38,868 nucleotides of DNA from a virus, in IMG/VR virus record IMGVR_UViG_3300028829_004553, positions 1 through 38,868 of that record. One strand, written 5' to 3'. Positions 14,604 through 24,723 of this stretch are shown piece after piece. The first letter of the stretch is position 1. Every line of letters starts with the position of its first letter. A program made the position numbers and the translations under genes. The notes under the pieces are model-generated. The model was not told the DNA's origin. It saw nothing but the letters and a program-made list of their open reading frames with translations, and searched no databases.

Positions 14604-15053
14604 ATGAGTGAAAAAGTATCAACATTAACAAATCCACCAGTACGAGTTATCAATGAAGATAGCGATGCGTTCTTTGGATTAACTTTTCCACTCACATATA
14701 AAAGTGGTAACGCTGGATTCTTTCCAAGAAGTTCTACAATAAGAGAACAAGTTTCCACAAACATAAAAAATTTATTACTAACTATTCCAGGTGAAAGAGT
14801 TAACCAACCAACATTTGGTTGTGAATTAACTTCACTAATTTTTGAACCACAAGAAGATGGTTTGGAAGATAGAATAGAAGCAGCAATTGAAGAGGCGTTG
14901 GCACAATGGTTACCTTATGTATCAATCAACACTATAGATATTATCTTAACACCAGATAGTAATCAAGTGTTAGTAAACTTAGAATTTTTAGTGAATGTGG
15001 ATGATGAGGATGCACCTGAACAGATATCCTTTAATTTCAATACCACAGGTTAG
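14604..15053 (+). CDS. Baseplate wedge subunit (gp25-like)
   Basis: 149 residues of the GPW/gp25 family, the small wedge protein at the base of contractile injection systems. Family landmarks are FFGLTFPLTY near the start, REQVSTNIKNLLLTIPGERV, the conserved PTFGCELTSLIFEP turn (about 69-82), and ending strands VLVNLEFLVNV. Length is normal. It is followed at once by the gp6-like gene, as in many contractile phages. It nucleates the wedge and contacts gp6 and the sheath initiator region. Confidence 0.92.
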   Translation: MSEKVSTLTNPPVRVINEDSDAFFGLTFPLTYKSGNAGFFPRSSTIREQVSTNIKNLLLTIPGERVNQPTFGCELTSLIFEPQEDGLEDRIEAAIEEALAQWLPYVSINTIDIILTPDSNQVLVNLEFLVNVDDEDAPEQISFNFNTTG

Positions 15054-15063
15054 GAGAAAGTAA

Positions 15064-17034
15064 ATGGCTTTGGATGTAGAATACGGAACCAATATTAAAA
15101 AAGAAAAGAAGAAAGTAAAGTATATTGGAAGAGATTTCAGTTCAATAAGACAGAACCTTATTGAGTTTGCGAAATCATACTATCCAACCGCATACAATGA
15201 TTTTAACGAATCATCACCTGGTATGATGTTTATTGAAATGGCATCTTATGTTGGTGATATGTTGAGTTACTATGTTGATAATCAATATCGTGAAACACTA
15301 TTACATTCTGCTGAAGAAAAGAAAAACATTTTTAAGATTGCACAATCATTTGGATATAAACCAAACTTAAGTACACCTGCAACTGCAATATGTGATTTAA
15401 GTTTACAAGTTCCAGCAATTAATGTTGGTGATACTTACGAACCAGATTTAAATTATGCATTGAAAGTAAATGCAGATAGTATATTCTCAAGTAAGAGTGG
15501 TAGAAGTTTTAGATTGATGGATGATGTTAATTTTAAATACTCATCTTCATTTGATACAAGAAAAGATGTGGTTTCTAAAAACGATGGTGATACACCAACA
15601 CATTATACTCTTACAAAAAAAGCAACATTAGAAAGTGGATTTAAAACTTCTGAGGATTTTGTTTTTAGTGATGCTATAAAATTTGATAAAATTATTTTAA
15701 GTAAAGAGAATGTTATTGAGATTACTTCAGTAACGGATGATGATGGAAACACATGGTATGAAGTTCCTTTCTTAGCACAAGATACTGTCTTCCAAGATAT
15801 CGAAAACAATTCTATTAACTCACCTGATGTATCTGCTAATTCACAAGCAGCACCTTTCTTATTAAAGTTAGTAAAATCTGCAAATCGTTTTACTCGATAT
15901 ATTAGAAGTGATGGAAAAACAGAATTAAGATTTGGTGCAGGAACATCTACAAATGCAGATGAAGAGATTATACCTAATCCAGATAATGTTGGTAGTTCAC
16001 TTGGTACAGGTTTATCTAAACTTGATGAATCATTTGACCCAAGTAATTTCTTAAAAACAAAAGCGTTTGGACAAGCACCAAGTAATATTACATTGACTGT
16101 AACTTATACTTATGGTGGTTCTCAAGTGGATAATGTTGTTAGTGGTGATATCAAAAATCTTGATACACTAAGTACATCACTTGAAGAGGATGGATTAGAT
16201 TCTACAAAAGTAAAAGAAACGAAAGATAGTTTATCAATAATAAACAACGAACCAGCAACTGGTGGTAGTTCGGGTGAATCACCTGAAGAGGTTAGACAAA
16301 ATGCTTCAGCACATTTTGCTTCACAGAATCGTGCAGTAACAAAAGAAGATTATGTTATCCGAGTTTATTCACTACCACAAAAATATGGTGCAGTTGCAAA
16401 AGTATTTTTAGTTCAAGATGAACAATTAGAAGTCAATACTCAAACCATTATGAAACAAGGTAGAATTGTTAAACAACCAAACACAAGTGTGATACCTAAT
16501 CCACTTGCATTAAATATGTATGTGTTGGGTTATGATGGTAAGAAAAAATTAGTTGCACTAAATGATGTTGTGAAACAAAACCTTAGAGTTTACTTATCAC
16601 AATACAGAATGGTAACAGATGCAATTAATATTAAAGATGGGTATATTGTTAATATCGGTGTTAGATTTAGTATCATAACACAAAGAGGATTTAACAAGAA
16701 CGAAGTATTATTAAGATGTATTGATGCTGTTAAAAAACATTTCAATACAGATAACTGGCAGATTAGTCAACCAATAGTGTTGAGTGATATTGCCTACAAG
16801 ATTTCTTTAGTAGATGGTGTGGCAAGTGTTGTACCACCCGAAGACGATAATCCAAACAAACAAATAGTAGTTGTGGATAATAAGTATAGAACTGAAGATG
16901 GGTATAGTGGACACATTTACGATGTTCAATCAGCAACAAAAGATGGTATCATATATTCATCATTAGACCCAAGCATATTTGAACTAAAATTCCCTAATAC
17001 AGATATTGAGGGTAGAGTAATAGGAGATGTATAG
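15064..17034 (+). CDS. Baseplate wedge protein (gp6 / baseplate J-like)
   Basis: 656 residues. The N-terminal block DFNESSPGMMFIEMASYVGDMLSYYVDNQYRE (about 47-79) is the strongest gp6/J signature. A jelly-roll-like middle follows, then ESPEEVRQNASAHFASQNRAVTKEDYVIRVYSLP (about 405-440), and the C terminus has KISLVDGVASV, all typical of gp6 of marine T4-like phages. gp6 forms the iris-like ring that ties wedges together and triggers sheath contraction. AGGAG precedes the ATG, and its TAG shares a G with the next gene's GTG start. Confidence 0.9.
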   Translation: MALDVEYGTNIKKEKKKVKYIGRDFSSIRQNLIEFAKSYYPTAYNDFNESSPGMMFIEMASYVGDMLSYYVDNQYRETLLHSAEEKKNIFKIAQSFGYKPNLSTPATAICDLSLQVPAINVGDTYEPDLNYALKVNADSIFSSKSGRSFRLMDDVNFKYSSSFDTRKDVVSKNDGDTPTHYTLTKKATLESGFKTSEDFVFSDAIKFDKIILSKENVIEITSVTDDDGNTWYEVPFLAQDTVFQDIENNSINSPDVSANSQAAPFLLKLVKSANRFTRYIRSDGKTELRFGAGTSTNADEEIIPNPDNVGSSLGTGLSKLDESFDPSNFLKTKAFGQAPSNITLTVTYTYGGSQVDNVVSGDIKNLDTLSTSLEEDGLDSTKVKETKDSLSIINNEPATGGSSGESPEEVRQNASAHFASQNRAVTKEDYVIRVYSLPQKYGAVAKVFLVQDEQLEVNTQTIMKQGRIVKQPNTSVIPNPLALNMYVLGYDGKKKLVALNDVVKQNLRVYLSQYRMVTDAINIKDGYIVNIGVRFSIITQRGFNKNEVLLRCIDAVKKHFNTDNWQISQPIVLSDIAYKISLVDGVASVVPPEDDNPNKQIVVVDNKYRTEDGYSGHIYDVQSATKDGIIYSSLDPSIFELKFPNTDIEGRVIGDV

Positions 17035-18212
17035 TGTATTATTTTGAATATCCAACAACAGACACAACAATTTATGAGGGTAATGTTACATCTTCAATCA
17101 ATACAGGTTTAGACCAAATATTAGAAGTGGAAAAGCATGTAAACTCTTCAGGTACTACAATTAATGCTTCAAGGATTTTAATTAAATTTGATTATTCATA
17201 TATTTCATCATCAGTACAAAGTGGAACAATTCCAAGTGATGCAAAATATTATTTAAATTTATATGATGCTAGTTCAGAAGAATTAGCAGTAGAACAATCT
17301 TTATTTACTTACATGGTAAGTGGAAGTTGGGCAGGTGGTACAGGCACTAAAGATAGAGACCCAGCACTAAGTGATGGTGCTAGTTGGAAGTATCGTGATA
17401 ATGATACAACAAAAACTGAATGGGTTAGTGGTAGTACAACACAAGGTGGAACTTGGTTTACATCAAGTTTAGCAGCTACATACGAGGTAAGTTCATCACA
17501 AGATTTAGTTTATGAAACTCGTGATATTAGAATGGATATTAGTGATTTGGTTAAGAACCATATTTATAGTGGTTCAACATATCCAAACAATGGATTTATT
17601 GTTAAGAGACAAAACCTTGTAACATCACAGAGTATGTATAGTATCTTTGACCCAACAACTGCTACAGGTTCTGCAGAGGGTAACTCTACACCACAAGGTC
17701 AATTAAAATATTTTTCAAGAGAAACACATACAATCTATCCACCTAAGTTAGAAGTAGAATGGGATGATTCAAGTTTCGCTACTGGTAGTTTAACAGCATT
17801 GAGTTCTACTGATTTAGATAGATTAAAAATTTATTTCAATAATTTAAAACCTGAGTACAAGGAAAAATCAAAAGTAAAATTCAGATTCACTGGTCGTGAA
17901 CTATATCCTACTCGTGGATTCGATACTACACCAGCAGCATTGACTGTTAAGTTTTTACCAAGTGGTAGTAGAAGTTTAGGACAGGGTACTTATTATTCTG
18001 TAAGAGATGCCGAAACCGAAGATACAATAATACCATTCGGTACAGGTTCAATTGTGAGTTGTGATTCTACAGGTAACTTCTTTAACTTATGGATGGATGG
18101 ATTTCAACCAGAAAGATTTTATAGATTTGAAATCAAAGTAGTTAGTGGTAGTGGAGCAGACCAAACTTCAATGATATACGATGATGACTTCATATTTAAA
18201 GTGGTGAGATAA
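17034..18212 (+). CDS. DNRLRE-like beta-sandwich baseplate/tail protein
   Basis: 392 residues. The opening YPTTDTTIYEG, NTGLDQILEVEKHV and SRILIKFDYS pattern is that of DNRLRE domains (beta-sandwiches found in surface and virion proteins). MDISDLVKNHI and NNGFIVKRQN continue the same domain. From about 240 a second all-beta domain follows. It is Ser/Thr/Gly-rich with no signal peptide. Start is GTG at 17034 with AGGAG seven bases before. Position after gp6 suggests a baseplate periphery or fibre-attachment protein. Confidence 0.75.
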   Translation: MYYFEYPTTDTTIYEGNVTSSINTGLDQILEVEKHVNSSGTTINASRILIKFDYSYISSSVQSGTIPSDAKYYLNLYDASSEELAVEQSLFTYMVSGSWAGGTGTKDRDPALSDGASWKYRDNDTTKTEWVSGSTTQGGTWFTSSLAATYEVSSSQDLVYETRDIRMDISDLVKNHIYSGSTYPNNGFIVKRQNLVTSQSMYSIFDPTTATGSAEGNSTPQGQLKYFSRETHTIYPPKLEVEWDDSSFATGSLTALSSTDLDRLKIYFNNLKPEYKEKSKVKFRFTGRELYPTRGFDTTPAALTVKFLPSGSRSLGQGTYYSVRDAETEDTIIPFGTGSIVSCDSTGNFFNLWMDGFQPERFYRFEIKVVSGSGADQTSMIYDDDFIFKVVR

Positions 18213-18213
18213 A

Positions 18214-18999
18214 ATGCCTTACATTTTTAATCAAACGGCAAAAAAGAAAAGCCCATACTATGCTAAAGTAATAGAAGCAGATAAAGCAAAACAATTAAAG
18301 GCTGCCGAAGAAGCAAAAAAACGAATGGAGATAAGTGGTTCTATCGTTGATGCCACTAATCCTATAAGAGATGAAAATGGTTTTCTACTATCTTACGAAT
18401 CGCCAGATAAACAAGGACAATCCATTGAAGAGGATTATCAATTAGTAAGATTACAAGTAAGACAAAACTCTGGTACAACAGATAGAGTTATTAAGTTCTT
18501 TGGTGATGATATACAATTTTTAGAAATCTTCCCAAGAGAAAATGAAGAAGAAGAAAATGGTGTAGATATAGATGCACTACAAGCAGAATTGGATGGAGAG
18601 ATAGAACGAAATCAAGTACTAAATAATAGTTTAACTGATGCCATCAATGGTTTGAATAAAAAAATTGCTGAGATGAATAACACAACATCCACAGACCAAG
18701 AAAAGAAAGAAGTTAAAAAGAAAAAGAAAAAGAAAAAGAAAAAGGGTGGAAGATTAAAAAGAGCAGCAAAAAAATTAAAGAAAATATTTAGTGATGAAAG
18801 ATTAAAAAGAGATATCGTACCACTTGGTATAGAGAATGGATTCAACACATATGAATTCAGATACATATGGGGTACACAAAAATATAAAGGTGTTATGGCA
18901 CAAGAAGTTATGAAAACTAATCCACAGGCAGTTGATAGTATATTTGGAGTATACATGGTGGATTACGATGAAATCGGAGTGGAGTTCGGTAAATGTTAG
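18214..18999 (+). CDS. Tail protein with C-terminal S74 intramolecular chaperone and poly-Lys tract
   Basis: 261 residues. The last 70 are a Peptidase_S74 (endosialidase-type) self-cleaving chaperone: SDERLKRDIVPLG (193-205), TYEFRYIWG, YKGVMAQEVMKTNPQAV (224-240), MVDYDEIGVEFGK. Cleavage is expected at Ser193. Before it lie a predicted coiled coil (about 118-156), ten consecutive Lys (168-177), then GGRLKRAAKKLKKIF, an amphipathic cationic helix that would become the C terminus of the mature product. S74 chaperones trimerise fibres and spikes. This protein is short for a fibre, so it may be an adaptor. Its end overlaps the next gene by seven bases. Confidence 0.83.
   Translation: MPYIFNQTAKKKSPYYAKVIEADKAKQLKAAEEAKKRMEISGSIVDATNPIRDENGFLLSYESPDKQGQSIEEDYQLVRLQVRQNSGTTDRVIKFFGDDIQFLEIFPRENEEEENGVDIDALQAELDGEIERNQVLNNSLTDAINGLNKKIAEMNNTTSTDQEKKEVKKKKKKKKKKGGRLKRAAKKLKKIFSDERLKRDIVPLGIENGFNTYEFRYIWGTQKYKGVMAQEVMKTNPQAVDSIFGVYMVDYDEIGVEFGKC
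18715..18744 (+). repeat. (AAAAAG)5 hexanucleotide tract
   Basis: Five perfect AAAAAG units encode the ten-Lys run of the S74 protein. Such a tract is prone to replication or ribosome slippage, but the downstream S74 domain is in frame as read. Confidence 0.9.
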
Positions 19000-21900
19000 A
19001 GTATGGTTTAACGGATAAAGATAGAGAAGAATTAGAATCACCAAGACCCGTATATAGTGGATTTGGTAGAGATAATTCTGATTACTTACATTTGTATGTT
19101 TATGATATGGAAGACAAATATGTCGATGATGATATATTTCCTGCAGGTGAAGTAAAGTTTCCAACACCAAACTTAGTTGATTTAGATGTAGGTACACATC
19201 TTCGTTCAATGGGATTAGAAATTGGTGAGTATAAAGTAAAATATCTTTTCTTAAGAAGATTGGCTGGAAAACAAGAAGATGTTTTAATTAACGAAGATAG
19301 TTTTATTCATATTGGTAAAGCACAAGTAAAAACTGTCAATGGTCGTACTCGTTATTTCACATCTGGTAAACAAAAACTTTCAGAGGGTAAATCTACAGAG
19401 TTATTACCTAAAAAATTACAATACAGAATCAAACAAATCTCACCTAATAAAAGAGAGATAAAAGTTGATTTACAAAGTATAAATAATGTTCCTTACCAAA
19501 AAGATTTTACATCTATCAACAAAGATATGGTGTACACGCCAAAAAAGAATAGAGCAAATGCTGGTAAAATAAAGTTTGATAAAACAGACCCATATGTATT
19601 ACAATTCGTTACAGGTAGAAACGAAAGAGGATTTACTGATAACATGGTTGGTGGAGAAATTGTTATACCTGGTATGTACACTTACACAATCACAAGAGAA
19701 AAAATTGTAGAAAAAATAGTTGAGGATGATGTAGGCCCTAAGAGAAGATTAGATTCAGAAATAGTTAGAAAGGTTGCACGAAAAGCAATCAAAGGTGCAA
19801 CACAAGGTAAACCTACACCAGTCATAGAACAGATAGCAGAAGTACCTGCACCAGATGATAGTTATCAAGATTTAGATAGGTTTGATGATTATGGTAGTGT
19901 TTGTTTTGTAGGTGATACACAAATAAAATTAAGTAACAATCGTACCTTACCAATCAAGATGATGAGACCTGGTATGAAAGTGAAAACTGAACAAGGTTTT
20001 GCAAAAGTATTAAAGGTAGTAAAAGATAACAGACCTTATGGTGATAAGTTAGTTAGGATTGGTAAACTAATCACAACAGACCATCACCCGATTAAACATC
20101 GTGGTAAGTGGTATATGGCAAATGAAGTTGGTACAGAATTTAAATCATCACCATTAGATGTTTGGAATTTAATATTAGATAAACACCACACTATATATGC
20201 TGATAATGTAGTTAGTGCTACACTTGGTAAATGGAGAAGTATGGAACACTTCTTACATCAGAGAAACCATCGTATCAATATGTTAAGATTAGCAGAAGAT
20301 TTTGAAGATGGACAAGGTGGTGGTGGTGATAGTGGAACTGGTGGTGGAGCAGCAACTTCAACACCAAGTACAATCGCACCAACAAATGAATGGGTAATAA
20401 ATGAACAAGTTCCAGCTGTAACAAGAGAAATAGTTGATGAGATAGTAAGGGTTCAAATACAAGATGGTATCACAGATATTGTACCTGAATTAGATGAAGA
20501 AGATACTGCACAAGAACCAGAAGTAATTTTTGAAAATACACCAATTGATTTTGTTGCTACTATTGTAGAGATACTTGATAACAATAGAGTTCGTGTAGAT
20601 AAATCATATGAAATGGGTGCTACAGAATCAGAACATAGTGGTGATGATGTAAGTGGTAACTTCTTTGATGAATTTTATGTTAACTACAGAAAGAACAAAG
20701 TTTCAAGATTAAATAACTACATGGTTACTGAACATGGATATCACTTAGCAATTAGTGTTTTAGATAGTCCAAAAGATGTATTACAAACAGACCCAGGTGT
20801 TGTACCATTGGATGCGTTTTCTGATAAAACTGCTCGTTACTTTAAATTTTATAAACCATTACCTGAAGAATTAGAAGTGGGTGATTTGGCTTATTTTGTT
20901 GAAGAGAAAATGGAACCATATGAAGATAAAATAAAACTAATACCATTTGTTGAAGAAGATGATGAGTATTTATTTCTTAGAGTTCCTAACTTAAACTCTA
21001 CTTCAAATCCAATAAACTTTAGAGGTACAAATTATAAAAAATATGATGACCTATTAAGTAGTGATAGTTCAACCAATGAAGAGATTATAAACTCAGTTCA
21101 CTCAAGTAGTTTACTTGATGTACAATTAAATATTGATTACCAAAAACGAACTGAAAAATTATCTGCAGATGGTGAAACAACCGATTATGGATTTGGTAAC
21201 TTTGTTAACTTTAGTTCGGCAGAAACAAGATTAAGAAATTTTAGAAAGAAAGTAGAATTAGTAGAGAAGTATACTTCATCTTCATTATCAATATCAAATG
21301 TTACAGGTTCTGGTGAGACACAAGCAGATTTTGATTTGAAGAAAAGACAAGTGATAAACTCATTTGGTCCATATGAAAACTTTTTATATACAGTCTCATC
21401 AAGTTATGCATCAAGTTCACTTGGTGAGTTCTATGATGCTAGTTGGCCAAAAGAAAGTTCTACTGAACCACACACACTTTATCATACATCAAGTTCTCAA
21501 GTTACCGCATGGTGGAATACTTGGATTGGTTACTCAAGAGAATATGATAGAGCAAACATGGATAGGTTAACAAATCAATTACCTGCTCATGTAAATCAAG
21601 ATACACAAAACGAAGTGTTCTTAGATTTTATGGATATGGTGGGTGAACAATTTGATGAGATATGGAGTTACTTAAGACACTTCACAGATGTAAATGAAAG
21701 AGTACCTAAAGTATCAGAGGGTATCTCAAAGGATATTGTAAAAGAAATTGCAAAGAATATGGGTTTTGAAGTTAATAGTGGAAATGATTTAGTTATTCTA
21801 CCAACATACTTGTTAGGAAAAGATTCAAGTGGTGCAGCATTAAATGAAACACCAAGTGAAGCATTAACAGAAGAAATATGGAAAAGAATTTTATCTAACT

Positions 21901-23882
21901 TACCTTTCTTTATGAAGAACAAAGGTACTGTCCGTGCTATGAAAGGATTGATGAATTGTTATGGTATACCAAGTTCATTACTAAGAGTTAGAGAATATGG
22001 TGGACCAGATTTAAATGATAGAGTAAGTTATGAAATAAAAAGGAAGTTTACATACGCATTAGATTTTAGGTCAAGTCAGTATTTACTAACGCCATGGACA
22101 AACGATAGTGTTAGTAATATAAAACCACAAACAATTGAATTTAGATTTAGAAGTCCTAAATCACAAAATCAAGTTATTGTTGAATCAGAAAATAATTGGG
22201 CAATAGAATTACTTGATAACGGAGCAACTGATAATCTTGGTAGAGTTCAGTTTAGTATTAGTGGAAGTAGTGGAAATACATTTGTAACTTCTTCTTTACT
22301 ACCTGTATACAATGATGATATGTTTAGTGTGATGTTAACAAGAAAATCATCAAGTGGTGCAGATTTAACATCGGATGATGTTTCACAAGAAGTAACATAT
22401 GAGTTAACTGCAAGACAATATGATGCATCAAGAGAAGTAATTGTATACTCTAACTCATCAAGTTTATCTACAACATCAAATGATATTAATGGTGCATTTA
22501 CTCAAAGTGCTAACTTGTGGGTTGGTGGACATAATGATAAATTCCACAAGACAAGACTTAGTGGTTCTTTGATGGAGTTCAGATTATGGAGTGAACCTTT
22601 ATCACAAAGTGTATTTGAGAATCATGTAATGGCACCAAAAGCATACAATGGTAACACAACATCTTCCATGTATGATAACTTAATATTCAGATTACCATTG
22701 GGTGAGAATAGTAATTTAGGTAGTGGAACAAACTATCAGTTAGATGATAAATCATATCAAACTAATTACTTTGCAAGTGCGAGTGCGGTTGGATATAGTG
22801 AGAATTTATTTAGAAGTATATCCGATAAAGAACAAATGAAAGTTCCAAATATTGGACCAGCAAGAAGAAACGCAACAAAGATTAGAACAGAGAACACGAA
22901 ACTACTTGGTAATCTTTCTTCTAATATTAGACAAGAAGTTTCTGCACAAAGTTTTGCACCAATAGATAGTAATAAACTTGGTGTGTTCTTTTCACCAGTT
23001 GATGTGGTGAACGAAGATATTATGTATTCATTAGCAGATATAAATCTTGATAATGAAATCGGAGACCCAAGAGACCAATACAGAATAGGATATCGTGGGT
23101 TAGATAAAGTACAAAGAGATTATTGGAAAAAGTATTCTCGTAGTAATAACTTTTGGGATTACATGAGAATTATAAACTTCTTTGATAGAAGTATATTTGA
23201 CCAATTATTAAAATTAGCTCCAGCAAGAGCAAATACAACATTAGGTTTATTAATAGAACCTAATCTTTTAGAAAGAAGTAAAGAAGTAGTAGGTAAGATA
23301 CCTGAGTTTGATAATGTATATTATGAGAACGCAGGACATTTTGATAATGGTATACAATTAACAAGTAGATTAAGTAGTTCCGCGGAACCTATACCATATC
23401 GTTTTTTTGGTGAGTACACAACATATAATGGAGATGTAAATTTACACAATCTCGAAAGTGGTTCACTTGGAACATTAGGAATACCTACACTAAATAAAAT
23501 TAATCAAATAGACCCAAGAAGTGATTATGGGAATTTATATGCAACAGCAAGTATAACAGAGGGAGATATAGAACCTACATTTGAAGAGGCGTTCAATCCT
23601 TTTGTTAGTGCATCACGAATATCAGAACACAATGAAATAAAAGAATTCTTTTATTCAAGTGAGGCAAGTGCATCAAGAGGTGAATCATATAGTTCATCAT
23701 TTGCACCAGCAGAATTTCAAAGTGTAGCATATGAATCTAAACTATTTAGATTATTTTACAAACAAGAATTATTAACGAAAAATAATACTATTGATGGTAA
23801 GGAACCTGTTGAAATAACAATAACTTCACCTACAAAACTTGTAACTCAAGAACCAGGCGATTCCAAGTTAAAAGTTGATTAA
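18993..23882 (+). CDS. Giant tail protein with embedded Hint domain and LamG-like domain
   Basis: 1629 residues, the largest gene here. About 1-250 is a beta-rich tail domain. Residues 303-412 form a Hint (hedgehog/intein) domain, described in the findings. A Gly-rich linker (440-453) follows. The second half contains SYLRHFTDVNERV, LPFFMKNKGTVRAMKGLMNCYGIP and RVREYGG (typical of large marine-phage tail proteins with a P2 gpI-like part). It then has a concanavalin/LamG-like domain (YALDFRSSQYLLTPW, IEFRFRSP, LWVGGHNDKFHKTRLSGSLMEFRLWSEPL). The C terminus is Ser-rich. It probably forms the wedge-to-fibre connector or a host-binding part. It follows the S74 gene with overlap. Confidence 0.82.
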   Translation: MLEYGLTDKDREELESPRPVYSGFGRDNSDYLHLYVYDMEDKYVDDDIFPAGEVKFPTPNLVDLDVGTHLRSMGLEIGEYKVKYLFLRRLAGKQEDVLINEDSFIHIGKAQVKTVNGRTRYFTSGKQKLSEGKSTELLPKKLQYRIKQISPNKREIKVDLQSINNVPYQKDFTSINKDMVYTPKKNRANAGKIKFDKTDPYVLQFVTGRNERGFTDNMVGGEIVIPGMYTYTITREKIVEKIVEDDVGPKRRLDSEIVRKVARKAIKGATQGKPTPVIEQIAEVPAPDDSYQDLDRFDDYGSVCFVGDTQIKLSNNRTLPIKMMRPGMKVKTEQGFAKVLKVVKDNRPYGDKLVRIGKLITTDHHPIKHRGKWYMANEVGTEFKSSPLDVWNLILDKHHTIYADNVVSATLGKWRSMEHFLHQRNHRINMLRLAEDFEDGQGGGGDSGTGGGAATSTPSTIAPTNEWVINEQVPAVTREIVDEIVRVQIQDGITDIVPELDEEDTAQEPEVIFENTPIDFVATIVEILDNNRVRVDKSYEMGATESEHSGDDVSGNFFDEFYVNYRKNKVSRLNNYMVTEHGYHLAISVLDSPKDVLQTDPGVVPLDAFSDKTARYFKFYKPLPEELEVGDLAYFVEEKMEPYEDKIKLIPFVEEDDEYLFLRVPNLNSTSNPINFRGTNYKKYDDLLSSDSSTNEEIINSVHSSSLLDVQLNIDYQKRTEKLSADGETTDYGFGNFVNFSSAETRLRNFRKKVELVEKYTSSSLSISNVTGSGETQADFDLKKRQVINSFGPYENFLYTVSSSYASSSLGEFYDASWPKESSTEPHTLYHTSSSQVTAWWNTWIGYSREYDRANMDRLTNQLPAHVNQDTQNEVFLDFMDMVGEQFDEIWSYLRHFTDVNERVPKVSEGISKDIVKEIAKNMGFEVNSGNDLVILPTYLLGKDSSGAALNETPSEALTEEIWKRILSNLPFFMKNKGTVRAMKGLMNCYGIPSSLLRVREYGGPDLNDRVSYEIKRKFTYALDFRSSQYLLTPWTNDSVSNIKPQTIEFRFRSPKSQNQVIVESENNWAIELLDNGATDNLGRVQFSISGSSGNTFVTSSLLPVYNDDMFSVMLTRKSSSGADLTSDDVSQEVTYELTARQYDASREVIVYSNSSSLSTTSNDINGAFTQSANLWVGGHNDKFHKTRLSGSLMEFRLWSEPLSQSVFENHVMAPKAYNGNTTSSMYDNLIFRLPLGENSNLGSGTNYQLDDKSYQTNYFASASAVGYSENLFRSISDKEQMKVPNIGPARRNATKIRTENTKLLGNLSSNIRQEVSAQSFAPIDSNKLGVFFSPVDVVNEDIMYSLADINLDNEIGDPRDQYRIGYRGLDKVQRDYWKKYSRSNNFWDYMRIINFFDRSIFDQLLKLAPARANTTLGLLIEPNLLERSKEVVGKIPEFDNVYYENAGHFDNGIQLTSRLSSSAEPIPYRFFGEYTTYNGDVNLHNLESGSLGTLGIPTLNKINQIDPRSDYGNLYATASITEGDIEPTFEEAFNPFVSASRISEHNEIKEFFYSSEASASRGESYSSSFAPAEFQSVAYESKLFRLFYKQELLTKNNTIDGKEPVEITITSPTKLVTQEPGDSKLKVD

Positions 23883-23954
23883 AAAGTAAGTGATGTTATA
23901 TTTATATAGGAACACTATCCATCTCAGTTCAAAATACAATCAGGAGTAAAAATA

Positions 23955-24713
23955 ATGGGATTTTTAAATAACACAAGCATAACCGTCGATGCTGTTCTTA
24001 CCAAGAAAGGTCGAGAATTACTGGCAAGAGGGCAAGACGAGTTTAAAATAACAAAATTCGCATTGGCAGATGATGAAGTAGATTACAGACTATGGGATAC
24101 ATCCCATCCTAATGGTTCGAACTATTATGGAGCTGTAATCGAGAATATGCCATTGTTAGAGAGTTTTGTAGACGAGAATCAAATAATGAGATTCAAATTG
24201 GTATCATTACCAAAGAACACTGCGAAACTTCCAATCTTGGAAGTTCCATCACCAAACTTACAATTCAACGGACCAGGTGTACAACAAACAATTACACCTA
24301 ACACACGAAATGGAAGTGATAGTGAAGCAGGATATTCTTTCACATTACATGATGCAACAATTGCAAACTTAACACCAGTCATAGTACAGAAGAAAAAGAA
24401 GAAGAAGAGATTCAGACAACTTCCTTTCTTAAAAGGTGGACAAGGATTTGCAGCTGCTAAAATCTTAGATGAGTTAGAATTTATACAAAAAGAAGAAATT
24501 GCAGACTTACAAACAAATGTTGGAGCAACTACTCCAGTATTCTTGGATGAAGAGGAAAGAAAGCGTTCTATTACCTTACAAGGTAAATCAGTTAACCTTG
24601 TTTCTCGTTCTGTAACATCAGATATTTCAACCAACTTAACGGTCACTGGTTTATCCACAGGTGCTACATTTAACATCGCGGTAACAATCAAAGCAGACCC
24701 AAGTACATTATAA
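23955..24713 (+). CDS. Virion structural protein with second poly-Lys patch
   Basis: 252 residues. The N-terminal block TSITVDAVLTKKGRELLARG and FKITKFALADDEVDY resembles a structural-protein domain seen in marine T4-like phages downstream of baseplate genes. A KKKKKKRFRQ patch lies at about 146-155, followed by KGGQGFAAAKILDELEF; the C terminus is all-beta (TNLTVTGLSTGATFNIAV). The poly-Lys patch echoes that of the S74 protein. AGGAG precedes the ATG. The 72-base gap before it carries TATTTATAT at 23899-23907. Confidence 0.72.
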   Translation: MGFLNNTSITVDAVLTKKGRELLARGQDEFKITKFALADDEVDYRLWDTSHPNGSNYYGAVIENMPLLESFVDENQIMRFKLVSLPKNTAKLPILEVPSPNLQFNGPGVQQTITPNTRNGSDSEAGYSFTLHDATIANLTPVIVQKKKKKKRFRQLPFLKGGQGFAAAKILDELEFIQKEEIADLQTNVGATTPVFLDEEERKRSITLQGKSVNLVSRSVTSDISTNLTVTGLSTGATFNIAVTIKADPSTL

Positions 24714-24723
24714 GGAGTGAGAG

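Noticed and set aside
18612-18956. 114-codon minus-strand frame with a long Phe run
   Set aside because: The Phe run is the complement of the poly-Lys tract in the S74 gene; it is a shadow frame.
19899-20228. Reading the Hint region as a splicing intein
   Set aside because: The C-terminal His-Asn and the following Cys/Ser/Thr are absent (it reads VVSATLGKW), and there is no homing endonuclease.
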